The notes under the pieces were generated by a model. The model was given only the letters and a program-made list of their open reading frames with translations. It did no database searches and was not told the DNA's origin. Shown in pieces: positions 1-6,820 of a stretch of DNA of 11,314 bases. This DNA is from an uncultured Eubacteriales bacterium (GTDB taxonomy: Bacteria; Bacillota_A; Clostridia; Oscillospirales; CAG-272): assembly GCA_900557635.1 (NCBI GenBank), contig USTB01000015.1, forward strand, positions 1 to 11,314. Reading direction: 5' to 3'. Every line of letters begins with the position of its first letter. The stretch's first letter is position 1. A program made the position numbers and the translations under genes.

Positions 1-1
1 C

Positions 2-1813
2 ATCGCAGTCTTTCAGATTTTCCGCCTCTATCAAAGCATCTGGCAGTTTGCCAGCGTGGAGGAGCTGAAACGGGTCATTTACGCTTCGGTCGTCCTCGCC
101 GTTCTGCATACCACAATCATCACTCTGTGCTTTGCTCGTATGCCCATTTCCTATTATGTTATCGGCACGGCAATTCAGTTTCTGCTGATATCCTTTGCGC
201 GCTTTTCCTACCGCTTTTTCTCCGCAGAACGGCGCAAGCGGGAAAAACAGGCGCAAATTGCCGCCGCAAGCCGCGTCATGCTCATCGGCGCGGGATGTGC
301 GGGACAGATGATCTTAAAGGATCTCAAAAATGCCAATGAGATCAATGAATACGTCTGCTGTATCATTGACGACGATCCGAACAAGCAGGGACGCTATCTC
401 GACGGTGTCCCGATCGTAGGCGGCAGAGAAGAGATTCTCCTAAACGTCGATAAATTCAAAATTGAAAAAATCTATCTCACCATGCCCAGCGCGACTGCCG
501 AGCAGCGGAGAGATATACTGGATATCTGCAAAGAGACAAACTGTAAGCTCAAATGCCTGCCCGGCATTGCCGAGATCGTTTCGGCAAGCTCCATGCGGGA
601 TGTTGCGGTGGAGGATCTGCTCGGACGCGATCCCGTGAAGGTCAACATGGACGAGATTTTCCGCTCCATCACGGGCAAGGTCATTTTGGTGACCGGAGGC
701 GGCGGCTCCATCGGCAGTGAGCTGTGCCGACAGATCGCACAGCACGATCCGAAGCTGCTCATCGTGTTCGATATTTACGAAAACAACGCACACGCCATCG
801 GTCTGGAATTGAAGGATCAATACCCCGACCTGAATCTCAAGGTGCTCATCGGCTCGGTGCGCGACAGCCGCCGCATCAATCAGGTGTTTGCCAAGTACAG
901 ACCCGACGTGGTATATCACGCGGCGGCGCACAAGCACGTCCCGCTCATGGAGGGCAGCCCGTGCGAATCCATCAAGAATAACGCCATCGGCACGTATAAG
1001 ACCGCATATGCGGCAATGATGAACGGTTGCAGTCGGTTCGTGCTGATCTCCACCGATAAAGCGGTGAACCCCACCAACATCATGGGCGCGTCCAAGCGTT
1101 TGTGCGAGATGATCATTCAGTCCTTTGACAAGAAGTGCAAGGACGGTACGGCGTGGGAGCTGACCCCGCTTCATGTTCACACCGAGGATGCCGAAGGCTC
1201 TATGCGGGGACTTTCCCCCACGGTCAATCGCTTCAAGACCGACTTTGTGGCAGTCCGCTTCGGCAATGTGCTCGGAAGCAACGGCTCGGTCGTGCCCCGC
1301 TTCAAGGAGCAGATCGCACGCGGCGGTCCCATCACGGTCACTCACCCCGATATCATCCGTTATTTCATGACCATACCCGAGGCGGCTTCCCTGGTTTTGC
1401 AGGCGGGCGCTTATGCCAACGGCGGTGAAATCTTCGTTTTGGATATGGGTGAGCCGGTGAAAATTGACACCTTGGCACGCAACCTCATCCGTCTTTCGGG
1501 ATTACATCCTGATGTCGATATCAAGATATCCTATACAGGGCTTCGCGCAGGAGAAAAGCTGTATGAGGAACGGCTGATGTCCGAGGAGGGCATGAAAACC
1601 ACGCCGAACCACCTGATCCATATCGGTCATCCCATCCCGTTCGATACCGATGAATTTCTTTCCCAGCTCCAAGTCCTGATGACTGCCGCCTACGAGGGGC
1701 AGGAGGATCGCATCCGCGAGCTGGTTGCAGAGGTCGTAACCACCTATCACCCTGCCGGCGAATCGGCAGACACTCCCGAGAAAGCGCCGGTACTGTGCAA
1801 TGACGCCGTGTGA
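2..1813 (+). CDS. FlaA1/CapD/WbpM-type NDP-sugar dehydratase/epimerase, 5' partial
   Basis: Membrane-anchored nucleotide-sugar dehydratase/epimerase that prepares sugar precursors (in the family, typically UDP-GlcNAc 4,6-dehydration) for capsule, O-antigen or protein glycans. The frame is open to the left edge, and the in-frame residues before the first GTG (56) read like the family's membrane-proximal region, so the true start lies outside; 603 residues are visible. Order seen: the last transmembrane helices (to about base 215), a first Rossmann fold with GAGCAGQ (from base 275), and a second, catalytic extended-SDR fold with TGGGGSIGSE (from about base 692). The STDKAV and MGASK motifs give a Ser-Met-Lys set (codons 1049, 1082, 1094) in place of the usual Ser-Tyr-Lys, as known for WbpM-like enzymes. 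VRFGNVLGSNGSV and GLRAGEKLYEE are typical family motifs. About 30 extra residues (roughly bases 1122-1237) lie between MGASKR and VAVRFGNV. Which sugar is made cannot be told from the sequence. Confidence 0.93.
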   Translation: MAVFQIFRLYQSIWQFASVEELKRVIYASVVLAVLHTTIITLCFARMPISYYVIGTAIQFLLISFARFSYRFFSAERRKREKQAQIAAASRVMLIGAGCAGQMILKDLKNANEINEYVCCIIDDDPNKQGRYLDGVPIVGGREEILLNVDKFKIEKIYLTMPSATAEQRRDILDICKETNCKLKCLPGIAEIVSASSMRDVAVEDLLGRDPVKVNMDEIFRSITGKVILVTGGGGSIGSELCRQIAQHDPKLLIVFDIYENNAHAIGLELKDQYPDLNLKVLIGSVRDSRRINQVFAKYRPDVVYHAAAHKHVPLMEGSPCESIKNNAIGTYKTAYAAMMNGCSRFVLISTDKAVNPTNIMGASKRLCEMIIQSFDKKCKDGTAWELTPLHVHTEDAEGSMRGLSPTVNRFKTDFVAVRFGNVLGSNGSVVPRFKEQIARGGPITVTHPDIIRYFMTIPEAASLVLQAGAYANGGEIFVLDMGEPVKIDTLARNLIRLSGLHPDVDIKISYTGLRAGEKLYEERLMSEEGMKTTPNHLIHIGHPIPFDTDEFLSQLQVLMTAAYEGQEDRIRELVAEVVTTYHPAGESADTPEKAPVLCNDAV

Positions 1814-1878
1814 CCTTTCCGGATTTTACGGCAAGCCCTTTCCGATCAACGAAATTCATAGAAAAAACCATAAACAGT

Positions 1879-1924
1879 ATCGTCCTGTCCGGAATCCCCG
1901 CGACGGACGATCCTGTTCTTTTTC
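1879..1924 (+). terminator. Rho-independent terminator after the polysaccharide gene
   Basis: A perfect 7-bp inverted repeat, ATCGTCC (1879-1885) with GGACGAT (1905-1911), has further inner pairing (GTC/GAC and CGG/CCG) and is followed by CCTG and TTCTTTTT. The outer flanks also pair: ACAG with CTGT, and the upstream AGAAAAA with the downstream TTTTTCT. The structure could therefore work in both directions. It separates the polysaccharide gene from the folT promoter. Confidence 0.7.
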
Positions 1925-1997
1925 TGTGCAAAGCCCCTCTCTGCACGCCCCATCCTTGCTCTCTCAGGTACGGAATCGCAGGGATTATGCGCTTTGC

Positions 1998-2020
1998 ATT
2001 CCCCGTTTTTCGGAATTTTT
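1998..2020 (+). terminator. possible second small terminator
   Basis: A short hairpin, ATT..CCG-TTTTT-CGGAAT, has a CC bulge in its 5' arm and is followed by TTTTG. It lies 20 bases before the folT -35 element and could catch read-through from the left. The stem is short, so this is tentative. The remaining bases between 1814 and 2039 show only a 5-bp GTGCA/TGCAC hairpin near 1926-1946 and no credible gene. Confidence 0.35.
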
Positions 2021-2039
2021 GCCGTTCTCTGTAAATGCG

Positions 2040-2068
2040 TTGACAAAGGTCAAAAAACGTGATATACT
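2040..2068 (+). promoter_or_regulatory. sigma-A promoter of the folT operon
   Basis: TTGACA at 2040-2045 is a perfect -35 element. TATACT at 2063-2068 matches five of six bases of the -10 consensus, with the ideal 17-bp spacer. Transcription should start near 2075, about ten bases before the THF aptamer. This is the strongest promoter-like sequence I noticed in the window and the likely start of the whole folT-to-ABC-exporter unit. Confidence 0.88.
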
Positions 2069-2082
2069 GGGTCTGTAAAATT

Positions 2083-2208
2083 TATGAAGAGTAAGAATCG
2101 ATGCGTAAAGTGTCTGCCGGACGGGGAGTTGGCGGTGGAACGAAAAGCATTGCTCGGGGCGTTGTTCGGAGCATTGCTTGCGGTATCGGTTCTGCATCCC
2201 GCTTCATG
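2083..2208 (+). promoter_or_regulatory. tetrahydrofolate (THF) riboswitch aptamer
   Basis: Cis-acting RNA that binds reduced folates and represses folate uptake genes. The sequence follows the THF class in order: GAAGAGTAAG at the 5' side, then ATGCGTAAAGTG, an ACGAA junction, GCGGTATCGG, and GCATCCCGCTTC at the 3' side. Pairing supports it. P1 is ATGAAG (2084-2089) with CTTCAT (2202-2207). P2 is GAATCGAT (2095-2102) with ATCGGTTC (2185-2192), including one G-U pair. P3 is CTGCC with GGCGG (around 2114-2135), closing a G-rich loop that can form the expected pseudoknot with the 3' CATCCC. A long extra hairpin, AAGCATTGCTC with GAGCATTGCTT, spans about 2145-2179. Position just after a promoter and just before an ECF folate S component agrees with known family members. 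I recalled the consensus from memory and did not run a covariance model. Confidence 0.88.
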
Positions 2209-2211
2209 GCT

Positions 2212-2281
2212 GGACCCTGGACCGCGCAATTTTTCGGATCCTTCGCTTGGCACATTTGCGGGTGCTGGGAGGGGTCTTTTT
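2212..2281 (+). promoter_or_regulatory. riboswitch expression platform hiding the folT ribosome binding site
   Basis: Downstream of P1, GACCC (2213-2217) pairs with GGGTC (2272-2276). Further in, CC plus CGCAA (2222-2229, one bulged G) pairs with TTGCG plus GG (2256-2262). This gives a long hairpin whose 3' arm contains the Shine-Dalgarno GGGAGGGG (2267-2274). The arm is followed at once by TTTTT (2277-2281) and the ATG at 2282. The hairpin could block ribosome binding, and the stem plus U-run also has the form of an intrinsic terminator. I could not resolve the competing ligand-free structure. Confidence 0.6.
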
Positions 2282-2896
2282 ATGTCAAACAAAGAAAATC
2301 GCCGAATCGGCTTCGGCAATGTACGCGTCGTCTGTGCTTCCGCTCTGCTGTGCGCACTGTCTGTGGTCATCGCATGGCTGTGCAAAACCTATCTGACCTT
2401 CACCTTTTTGGGAGGCTCGGTGCGGTTCACGCTGGAAAATCTGCCCATTGTGCTCAGCGGATACTGGTTCGGTCCGATCTCGGGCGCGGCAGTCGGACTG
2501 GCGACAGACTTTATCAGCACTGCCCTTTCGCAGTACGGTATGGGCGCCATGAACCCTTATATCACTGCCGGCTCTGCCGCCGTGGGTCTGGTTGCAGGAC
2601 TTGCGGCACGGTACGGACGCATTCGGCGTCCCATGCTCCGCATCGCCTTGTGTGACGGTCTGGCACATGCGGTCGGCTCGGGCATCCTCAAAACGACCGG
2701 TCTGTATGTGTATCACTTCTATGTGACCATCCCGCTGTTCGGACGCGAGATCTCGTCCCTGTGGTTACGCATCCCCACCTACCTTGTCATCGCCGCCGTT
2801 GAGATCTATCTCATTCGGGTCATCACGCGCAACAAGGCAATTTCCGCGCAAATCAACCGAATCTGCGGCACATGTCAGGGAGAACAGGAAAAATGA
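2282..2896 (+). CDS. folT: ECF transporter S component, folate family (FolT)
   Basis: Substrate-binding membrane subunit for folate uptake by an energy-coupling-factor transporter. The 204-residue protein is almost entirely membrane helices. The motif SVRFTLENLPIVLSGYWFGP (residues 46-65) is characteristic of FolT-family S components. ALLCA at residues 21-25 in helix 1 is an AxxxA motif of the sort S components use to dock with EcfT. The ATG at 2282 is chosen because GGGAGGGG lies 7 bases upstream; an in-frame ATG at 2084 falls inside the riboswitch and has no ribosome site. No EcfA or EcfT gene is in the window, so a shared energising module must be encoded elsewhere. The THF riboswitch in front and folC behind both support folate as substrate. 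The stop overlaps the folC start, suggesting coupled translation. Confidence 0.92.
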   Translation: MSNKENRRIGFGNVRVVCASALLCALSVVIAWLCKTYLTFTFLGGSVRFTLENLPIVLSGYWFGPISGAAVGLATDFISTALSQYGMGAMNPYITAGSAAVGLVAGLAARYGRIRRPMLRIALCDGLAHAVGSGILKTTGLYVYHFYVTIPLFGREISSLWLRIPTYLVIAAVEIYLIRVITRNKAISAQINRICGTCQGEQEK

Positions 2897-4194
2897 TGAC
2901 CTACGAAGAGGCTTTAACTTATATCCATTCCGTCAGCTGGATGGGAAGCCGTCCCGGGCTGGAACGTATTTGGGAGCTGTGCGAGCGTCTCGGAAATCCG
3001 CAGGATGATCTGCGGTTTGTACACGTTGCGGGCACCAACGGCAAAGGCTCGACCTGCGTGATGCTGGATGCCGTCCTGCGTGCGGCGGGCTACCGCACCG
3101 GCATGTTCACATCGCCTTACCTTTGGGACTTCCGCGAGCGCTTCATGATCGACGGCAAGCCCATTTCCGAAGAACTTCTGACCGCATGCACTGAACAGGC
3201 GGCAGAGGCCGCGCGGGACATGTCGTCCCATCCCACCGAGTTTGAGCTGATCACCGCCATCGGATTCCTCTGCTTTCGCAAGATCGGATGCGACATCGTG
3301 GTGCTGGAGACAGGCATGGGCGGCAGACTGGATTCCACCAACATTATCAAATCCCCCCTGCTCTCGATCATCACGGGCGTTGCGCTGGATCACATGAAGA
3401 TCCTCGGCGATACCGTGGAAAAGATCGCGGCGGAGAAAGCGGGCATCATCAAGGAAGGGTGTCCCGTCCTGTACGGCGGCAATACCGAGTCGGTTCGCGC
3501 GATCATTGCGCAAAAGGCGCAGGCATGCGGCAGTCCGTTTTTCTGCACGGAGCCGTCCCGCCTTTCGGTTCGGGAATATACTGCCGACGGCACGTATTAC
3601 GACTGTCCCGAGCTTCCGAAGCTCTACGTATCCTTGGCGGGCACCTACCAGCGCGCCAACACCGCGACCGTACTGCGCGCCGTTTCCCTGTTGCGCGATG
3701 CAGGACTGCATATCACCGACGACGATATCCGACGCGGCTTGGGGCATGTCTACTGGGAAGGACGCTTTGAGCGTCTGCACACCGATCCCGATCTGTTTTA
3801 TGACGGCGGGCACAATCCGCAGGGCATTGCCGCCGTGGCGCAAAGCATCCCCGCATGCCTGAAAGCCGAACACGTGGTTCTGGTGTCGGGTGTGATGGCG
3901 GACAAGGATTACCGCACCATGATCGCGACCATCGCGCCTCTGACGGCACACGTCTTTACCGTCGCGCCCAACAATCCGCGCGCCCTCTCCGCCGAGGCAT
4001 ATGCGCAGGCATTTTCCGATGCGGGCGTTCCCGCAACGCCGTGCGCGGATGCGGACACCGCAGTGCGACTTGCACTGGAGGAAGCGTCACGCCGACAGAT
4101 TCCGGCGTTCGCGCTCGGCTCTCTGTATATGTACCGTGAGATCCGTCTTGCCGCAGAAAATGTAACGGCGAACGACACGACCGAAAAACGATGA
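2893..4194 (+). CDS. folC: folylpolyglutamate synthase / possible dihydrofolate synthase (FolC)
   Basis: Cytoplasmic Mur-ligase-family enzyme that adds glutamates to folates with ATP, trapping them in the cell; many bacterial members also make dihydrofolate from dihydropteroate. The 433-residue length is normal. Motifs seen: MTYEEAL and WMGSRPGLERI at the N terminus, the P-loop GTNGKGS (residues 47-53), TSPYLWDFRERF, the ETGMGGRLDSTN motif (about 139-150), LDHMKILGDTVEKIAAEKAG, and the C-terminal DGGHNP (304-309, commonly DGAHNP). The start is ATG 2893 (ATGA overlap with the folT stop) or the next ATG at 2896 (TGATG overlap); AGGGAG lies at 2877-2882. Placement after folT and the THF riboswitch fits uptake followed by retention. 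Whether it has dihydrofolate synthase activity as well cannot be decided from the sequence. Confidence 0.95.
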   Translation: MMTYEEALTYIHSVSWMGSRPGLERIWELCERLGNPQDDLRFVHVAGTNGKGSTCVMLDAVLRAAGYRTGMFTSPYLWDFRERFMIDGKPISEELLTACTEQAAEAARDMSSHPTEFELITAIGFLCFRKIGCDIVVLETGMGGRLDSTNIIKSPLLSIITGVALDHMKILGDTVEKIAAEKAGIIKEGCPVLYGGNTESVRAIIAQKAQACGSPFFCTEPSRLSVREYTADGTYYDCPELPKLYVSLAGTYQRANTATVLRAVSLLRDAGLHITDDDIRRGLGHVYWEGRFERLHTDPDLFYDGGHNPQGIAAVAQSIPACLKAEHVVLVSGVMADKDYRTMIATIAPLTAHVFTVAPNNPRALSAEAYAQAFSDAGVPATPCADADTAVRLALEEASRRQIPAFALGSLYMYREIRLAAENVTANDTTEKR

Positions 4195-4265
4195 TCGGCG
4201 CAAAGCCGACGCGACCCGCACGGTCCCGCAGTGAACGGGCGGCGCGCAGAAAGTGAGGAAAGCAC

Positions 4266-4982
4266 ATGAAACGGAAAACGGTGAGCCTTTGGTACAACCT
4301 TCTCATCTTTTTTGCACTTCCTTTTTTGGGATACACCGTGTTTGCCTATTTTGCCGCCTATTATGCGGGGGATACCCTGCACGAGGGAGTTCAACTGGTT
4401 TTCCAGTATGCCGCCATTATCGTGGACGGACTGTTCCCCTATCTGTACATGGGGCTGACCGTCGCCGCCGTGGCGCGCTACGGCTACGAGGGGCAGTGGA
4501 GGCTCATCATTCTCACCGTGCCCGCGGCTCTCATGCCCATGGTGTGCGATCTTCTGAAAACCTTGGCAGTGAATCCCGCCATCCGCCGTCACTTCGGCGA
4601 CTATCTTCCCTATGCCCTGCGCAACTCGGGCATACAGCTTCTGGTTTCGGGCACGATGATCCTGGCGCTCCTGATCTGTGCGGGCATTCTCCACTTCCGC
4701 TGTCTGCGGCGCAATCCGGTCACGGTGGCGGTGATCGTCTCCTGCTGTCTCATTTTTGCCGTGAATCTGGCAAACGTGACCGCCGATACGGTGGAATCCC
4801 TGTACCGCATTTTTTACGCCTACTACGACACGCCCACTGCGCGCGAGATCCTCTCCATGGTGCTCTCCTATCTGCGCGTGCTTGTGTTTGCGGCGGCGGG
4901 CAGTCTCCTTGCGCAATTGCAGGCGCAGAAAGCCGTGGACCAAAAGCCCAAAGCACCGACCGAGCCTGTGCAGAATGTCTGA
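4266..4982 (+). CDS. six-helix integral membrane protein, function unknown
   Basis: I do not recognise this 238-residue protein. Six likely transmembrane helices are visible at about residues 9-32, 43-71, 79-102, 122-144, 152-172 and 194-218. A polar, proline-rich cytoplasmic-type tail (QKAVDQKPKAPTEPV) follows. There is no signal peptide, ATP-binding motif or obvious metal-ligand cluster. Loops hold basic residues (RYGYEGQWR, RCLRRN) and the helices contain several prolines. GAGGA at 4255-4259 precedes the ATG by 6 bases, so the start is firm. It sits 71 bases after folC and 60 before a Fur-family regulator. Transport, membrane organisation or a redox-sensor role are all possible; nothing in the sequence selects one. 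Confidence 0.85.
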   Translation: MKRKTVSLWYNLLIFFALPFLGYTVFAYFAAYYAGDTLHEGVQLVFQYAAIIVDGLFPYLYMGLTVAAVARYGYEGQWRLIILTVPAALMPMVCDLLKTLAVNPAIRRHFGDYLPYALRNSGIQLLVSGTMILALLICAGILHFRCLRRNPVTVAVIVSCCLIFAVNLANVTADTVESLYRIFYAYYDTPTAREILSMVLSYLRVLVFAAAGSLLAQLQAQKAVDQKPKAPTEPVQNV

Positions 4983-5042
4983 GCGCCGAACCGCTTGCCG
5001 CATTATAAGACCCGCATTTTGACCGTGAGGTGGTGATTTTTC

Positions 5043-5507
5043 ATGCCGAAAGAATATCATACCAAACAGCGCGACCGCGTTCTCCGATGCCTTCAGGCAC
5101 AGGGAGATCGCCATCTGACCGCCGCACAGGTCACGGATATGCTCCGCCAAAGCGACGGTGCAGTGGGTCCCGCAACGGTATATCGGCATCTGGAGCGACT
5201 GGTGCAAAACGGGACTGTCCGCAAATACGTCACCGGACAAGGCTCACCTGCCTGTTATCAGTATGTCGGGGACGCGCCGTGCGGAAACCACTTCCACATG
5301 CGCTGTGTTTCGTGCGGGCGGCTCTTCCATCTGGACTGTCATGCACTGCGCGACATCGCAGACCATATTCGGGCACATCACGATTTTGAAATAGACCCCA
5401 CAAAAACGGTCTTTTACGGAACCTGCTCCCAATGTGCGGAAAAGGCTCGCCGTGACCGCGATCATGAAGGGACAGAAACGAAAGAACATGAAACTGAAAA
5501 CGGCTGA
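5043..5507 (+). CDS. Fur-family metal-dependent transcriptional regulator (Zur/PerR-like)
   Basis: DNA-binding repressor of the Fur superfamily, 154 residues. The N-terminal winged helix includes TKQRDRVLRCL, LTAAQVTDML and the recognition helix GPATVYRHLERLVQNG (about residues 42-57). The C-terminal metal and dimerisation domain has HFH (83-85), CVSC (88-91), HLDC (96-99), HHD (112-114) and CSQC (128-131). The paired CxxC motifs form the family's structural zinc site. The CGRLFHLDC stretch resembles zinc-uptake regulators more than iron Fur, but Zur, PerR and Fur cannot be separated safely by eye. GTGAGGTGG lies 9-10 bases before the ATG. A charged tail of about 20 residues overlaps the cinA start by 20 bases. 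I saw no Fur/Zur-box palindrome in the short upstream gap. Confidence 0.93.
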   Translation: MPKEYHTKQRDRVLRCLQAQGDRHLTAAQVTDMLRQSDGAVGPATVYRHLERLVQNGTVRKYVTGQGSPACYQYVGDAPCGNHFHMRCVSCGRLFHLDCHALRDIADHIRAHHDFEIDPTKTVFYGTCSQCAEKARRDRDHEGTETKEHETENG

Positions 5508-6759
5508 AATTCTCTGTGTGGGAACAGAACTGCTCATCGGCGACATCGTCAACACGAACGCCGCTTTTCTTTCGGGCAGACTGGCGGAAATGGGAATTGC
5601 ACAGTATCACCAATCGGTGGTGGGCGACAACGAAGAACGCTTAGAGGAAGCGGTGCAAACGGCGATCGGTCGCTGTGACCTTCTTATCCTGACGGGCGGT
5701 TTGGGCCCCACCTATGACGATATGACAAAACGGGCGGTGGCGCGCGCACTGGGGCTTGACTGCATCGCCGACGACAACTGCACCCGCCACGTGCAGGCAT
5801 ACTGCGCCCGCCGCGGCACCGAATTCCGCGCATGCGACCGGAATCAGTGTCTTTTGCCGCGCGGCGCGTTTTCTTTTTGCAACCGTTGGGGCAGTGCCAA
5901 CGGCGTGGGACTGGTTCTGCCGTCCGTACAGAAGATCGTGGTCATGCTCCCCGGTCCCCCGCGTGAGACCCGCCCCATGTTCGACACCGAGGTGCGTCCG
6001 TACCTCGAGCAATTCACGGACGGCGTGATCGTCAGCCGCAATCTGAACCTTGCGGGCATCGGAGAACCGGCGGTCGAGGAACTGCTCTCCGCACAGATGC
6101 GTGCCGCCGTGAACCCCTCCATCGCCCCCTACTGCACCGAGGGCGAGGTGCGTCTGCGCGTTTCCGCACGTGCCGACACCCGCGAGGCAGGCGAGCGCAT
6201 GTGCGACCGCACGGTCAAGGAGCTGCTTGCCACCGAGATCGGCAAATATGTCTACGGCGTGGACACGGGACTGGCGCAGGCAACGGTCACGGAGCTGAAC
6301 CGACGCGGATGGCACATCGCCACGGCGGAATCCTGCACGGGCGGTCTGATCTCCGCCATGCTCACAGCCGTGCCCGGCGCTTCCCGCGTGCTGGAAGGCT
6401 CTTTTGTCACCTATGCCGACCGCACCAAGCAATGCCTGCTCGGCGTCTCCCCCGAGACTATCGCACGGCATACCGCTGTTTCCGAGCAGACGGCACGGGA
6501 AATGGCACAGGGCGTATGTCAGCGCCTTTCCTGCGAGGTCGGCATCTCGGTCACGGGCTATGCGGGACCGGACGGCGGCGATGCGGAAAACCCGGTGGGC
6601 ACTGTTTTCGTGGGTGTCTGCGTCAACGGGAAAACCGACGTGGAGCGTCATGCGCTCTCCGGCACGCGGGACTATATCCGTACGGTCGCCGCAAAGCGCG
6701 CGCTTTCCCTTGCCCTGCGCGCAATCCGAAGCGCGGACACGTCTGAGGATGCACGGTGA
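5488..6759 (+). CDS. cinA: CinA-family protein: MoCF domain plus nicotinamide-nucleotide amidase
   Basis: Two-domain CinA, 423 residues, the usual length. The N-terminal molybdopterin-binding-like (COG1058) domain shows EILCVGTELLIGDIVNTN, TGGLGPTYDDMTK (69-81) and MLPGPPRE. The C-terminal PncC-type domain, which deamidates nicotinamide mononucleotide in NAD recycling, shows AESCTGG (280-286) and TGYAGPDGG (356-364) followed by NPVGTVFVG. In the N-terminal domain the usual GTAPG is replaced by GSANGVG. ATG 5488 is chosen because it begins the family's normal N terminus; upstream in-frame ATGs at 5434 and 5464 add residues not found in the family. Its own ribosome site is weak (AAGGGA at 5467-5472, rather far), so translation may depend on coupling to the overlapping fur gene. 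In some Firmicutes cinA is competence-linked, but no recA or competence gene is near here. Confidence 0.93.
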   Translation: MKLKTAEILCVGTELLIGDIVNTNAAFLSGRLAEMGIAQYHQSVVGDNEERLEEAVQTAIGRCDLLILTGGLGPTYDDMTKRAVARALGLDCIADDNCTRHVQAYCARRGTEFRACDRNQCLLPRGAFSFCNRWGSANGVGLVLPSVQKIVVMLPGPPRETRPMFDTEVRPYLEQFTDGVIVSRNLNLAGIGEPAVEELLSAQMRAAVNPSIAPYCTEGEVRLRVSARADTREAGERMCDRTVKELLATEIGKYVYGVDTGLAQATVTELNRRGWHIATAESCTGGLISAMLTAVPGASRVLEGSFVTYADRTKQCLLGVSPETIARHTAVSEQTAREMAQGVCQRLSCEVGISVTGYAGPDGGDAENPVGTVFVGVCVNGKTDVERHALSGTRDYIRTVAAKRALSLALRAIRSADTSEDAR

Positions 6760-6820
6760 CGCCCCGCGTCCCGAACCGACCCCAACCGATACCATCTAAT
6801 GATTTGAGGATCCCGAATAT

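Noticed and set aside
440..1345. 301-codon open frame on the minus strand
   Set aside because: It is fully antisense to the conserved catalytic core of the sugar dehydratase and has no motif of its own.
1846..2046. small minus-strand frame between the polysaccharide gene and folT
   Set aside because: It covers the terminator hairpins and has no start context or family resemblance.
2084..2281. 66-residue N-terminal extension of FolT from an ATG at 2084
   Set aside because: The ATG is part of riboswitch stem P1, has no ribosome site, and the extension does not resemble FolT. The start at 2282 has GGGAGGGG at good spacing.
4983..5042. Zur/Fur operator upstream of the Fur-family gene
   Set aside because: No AT-rich palindrome of the Fur/PerR/Zur box type is visible in the 60-base gap.
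3909..5240. 443-codon open frame on the minus strand
   Set aside because: It crosses three plus-strand genes and their gaps. It lacks any domain motif and is a by-product of GC-rich third positions.
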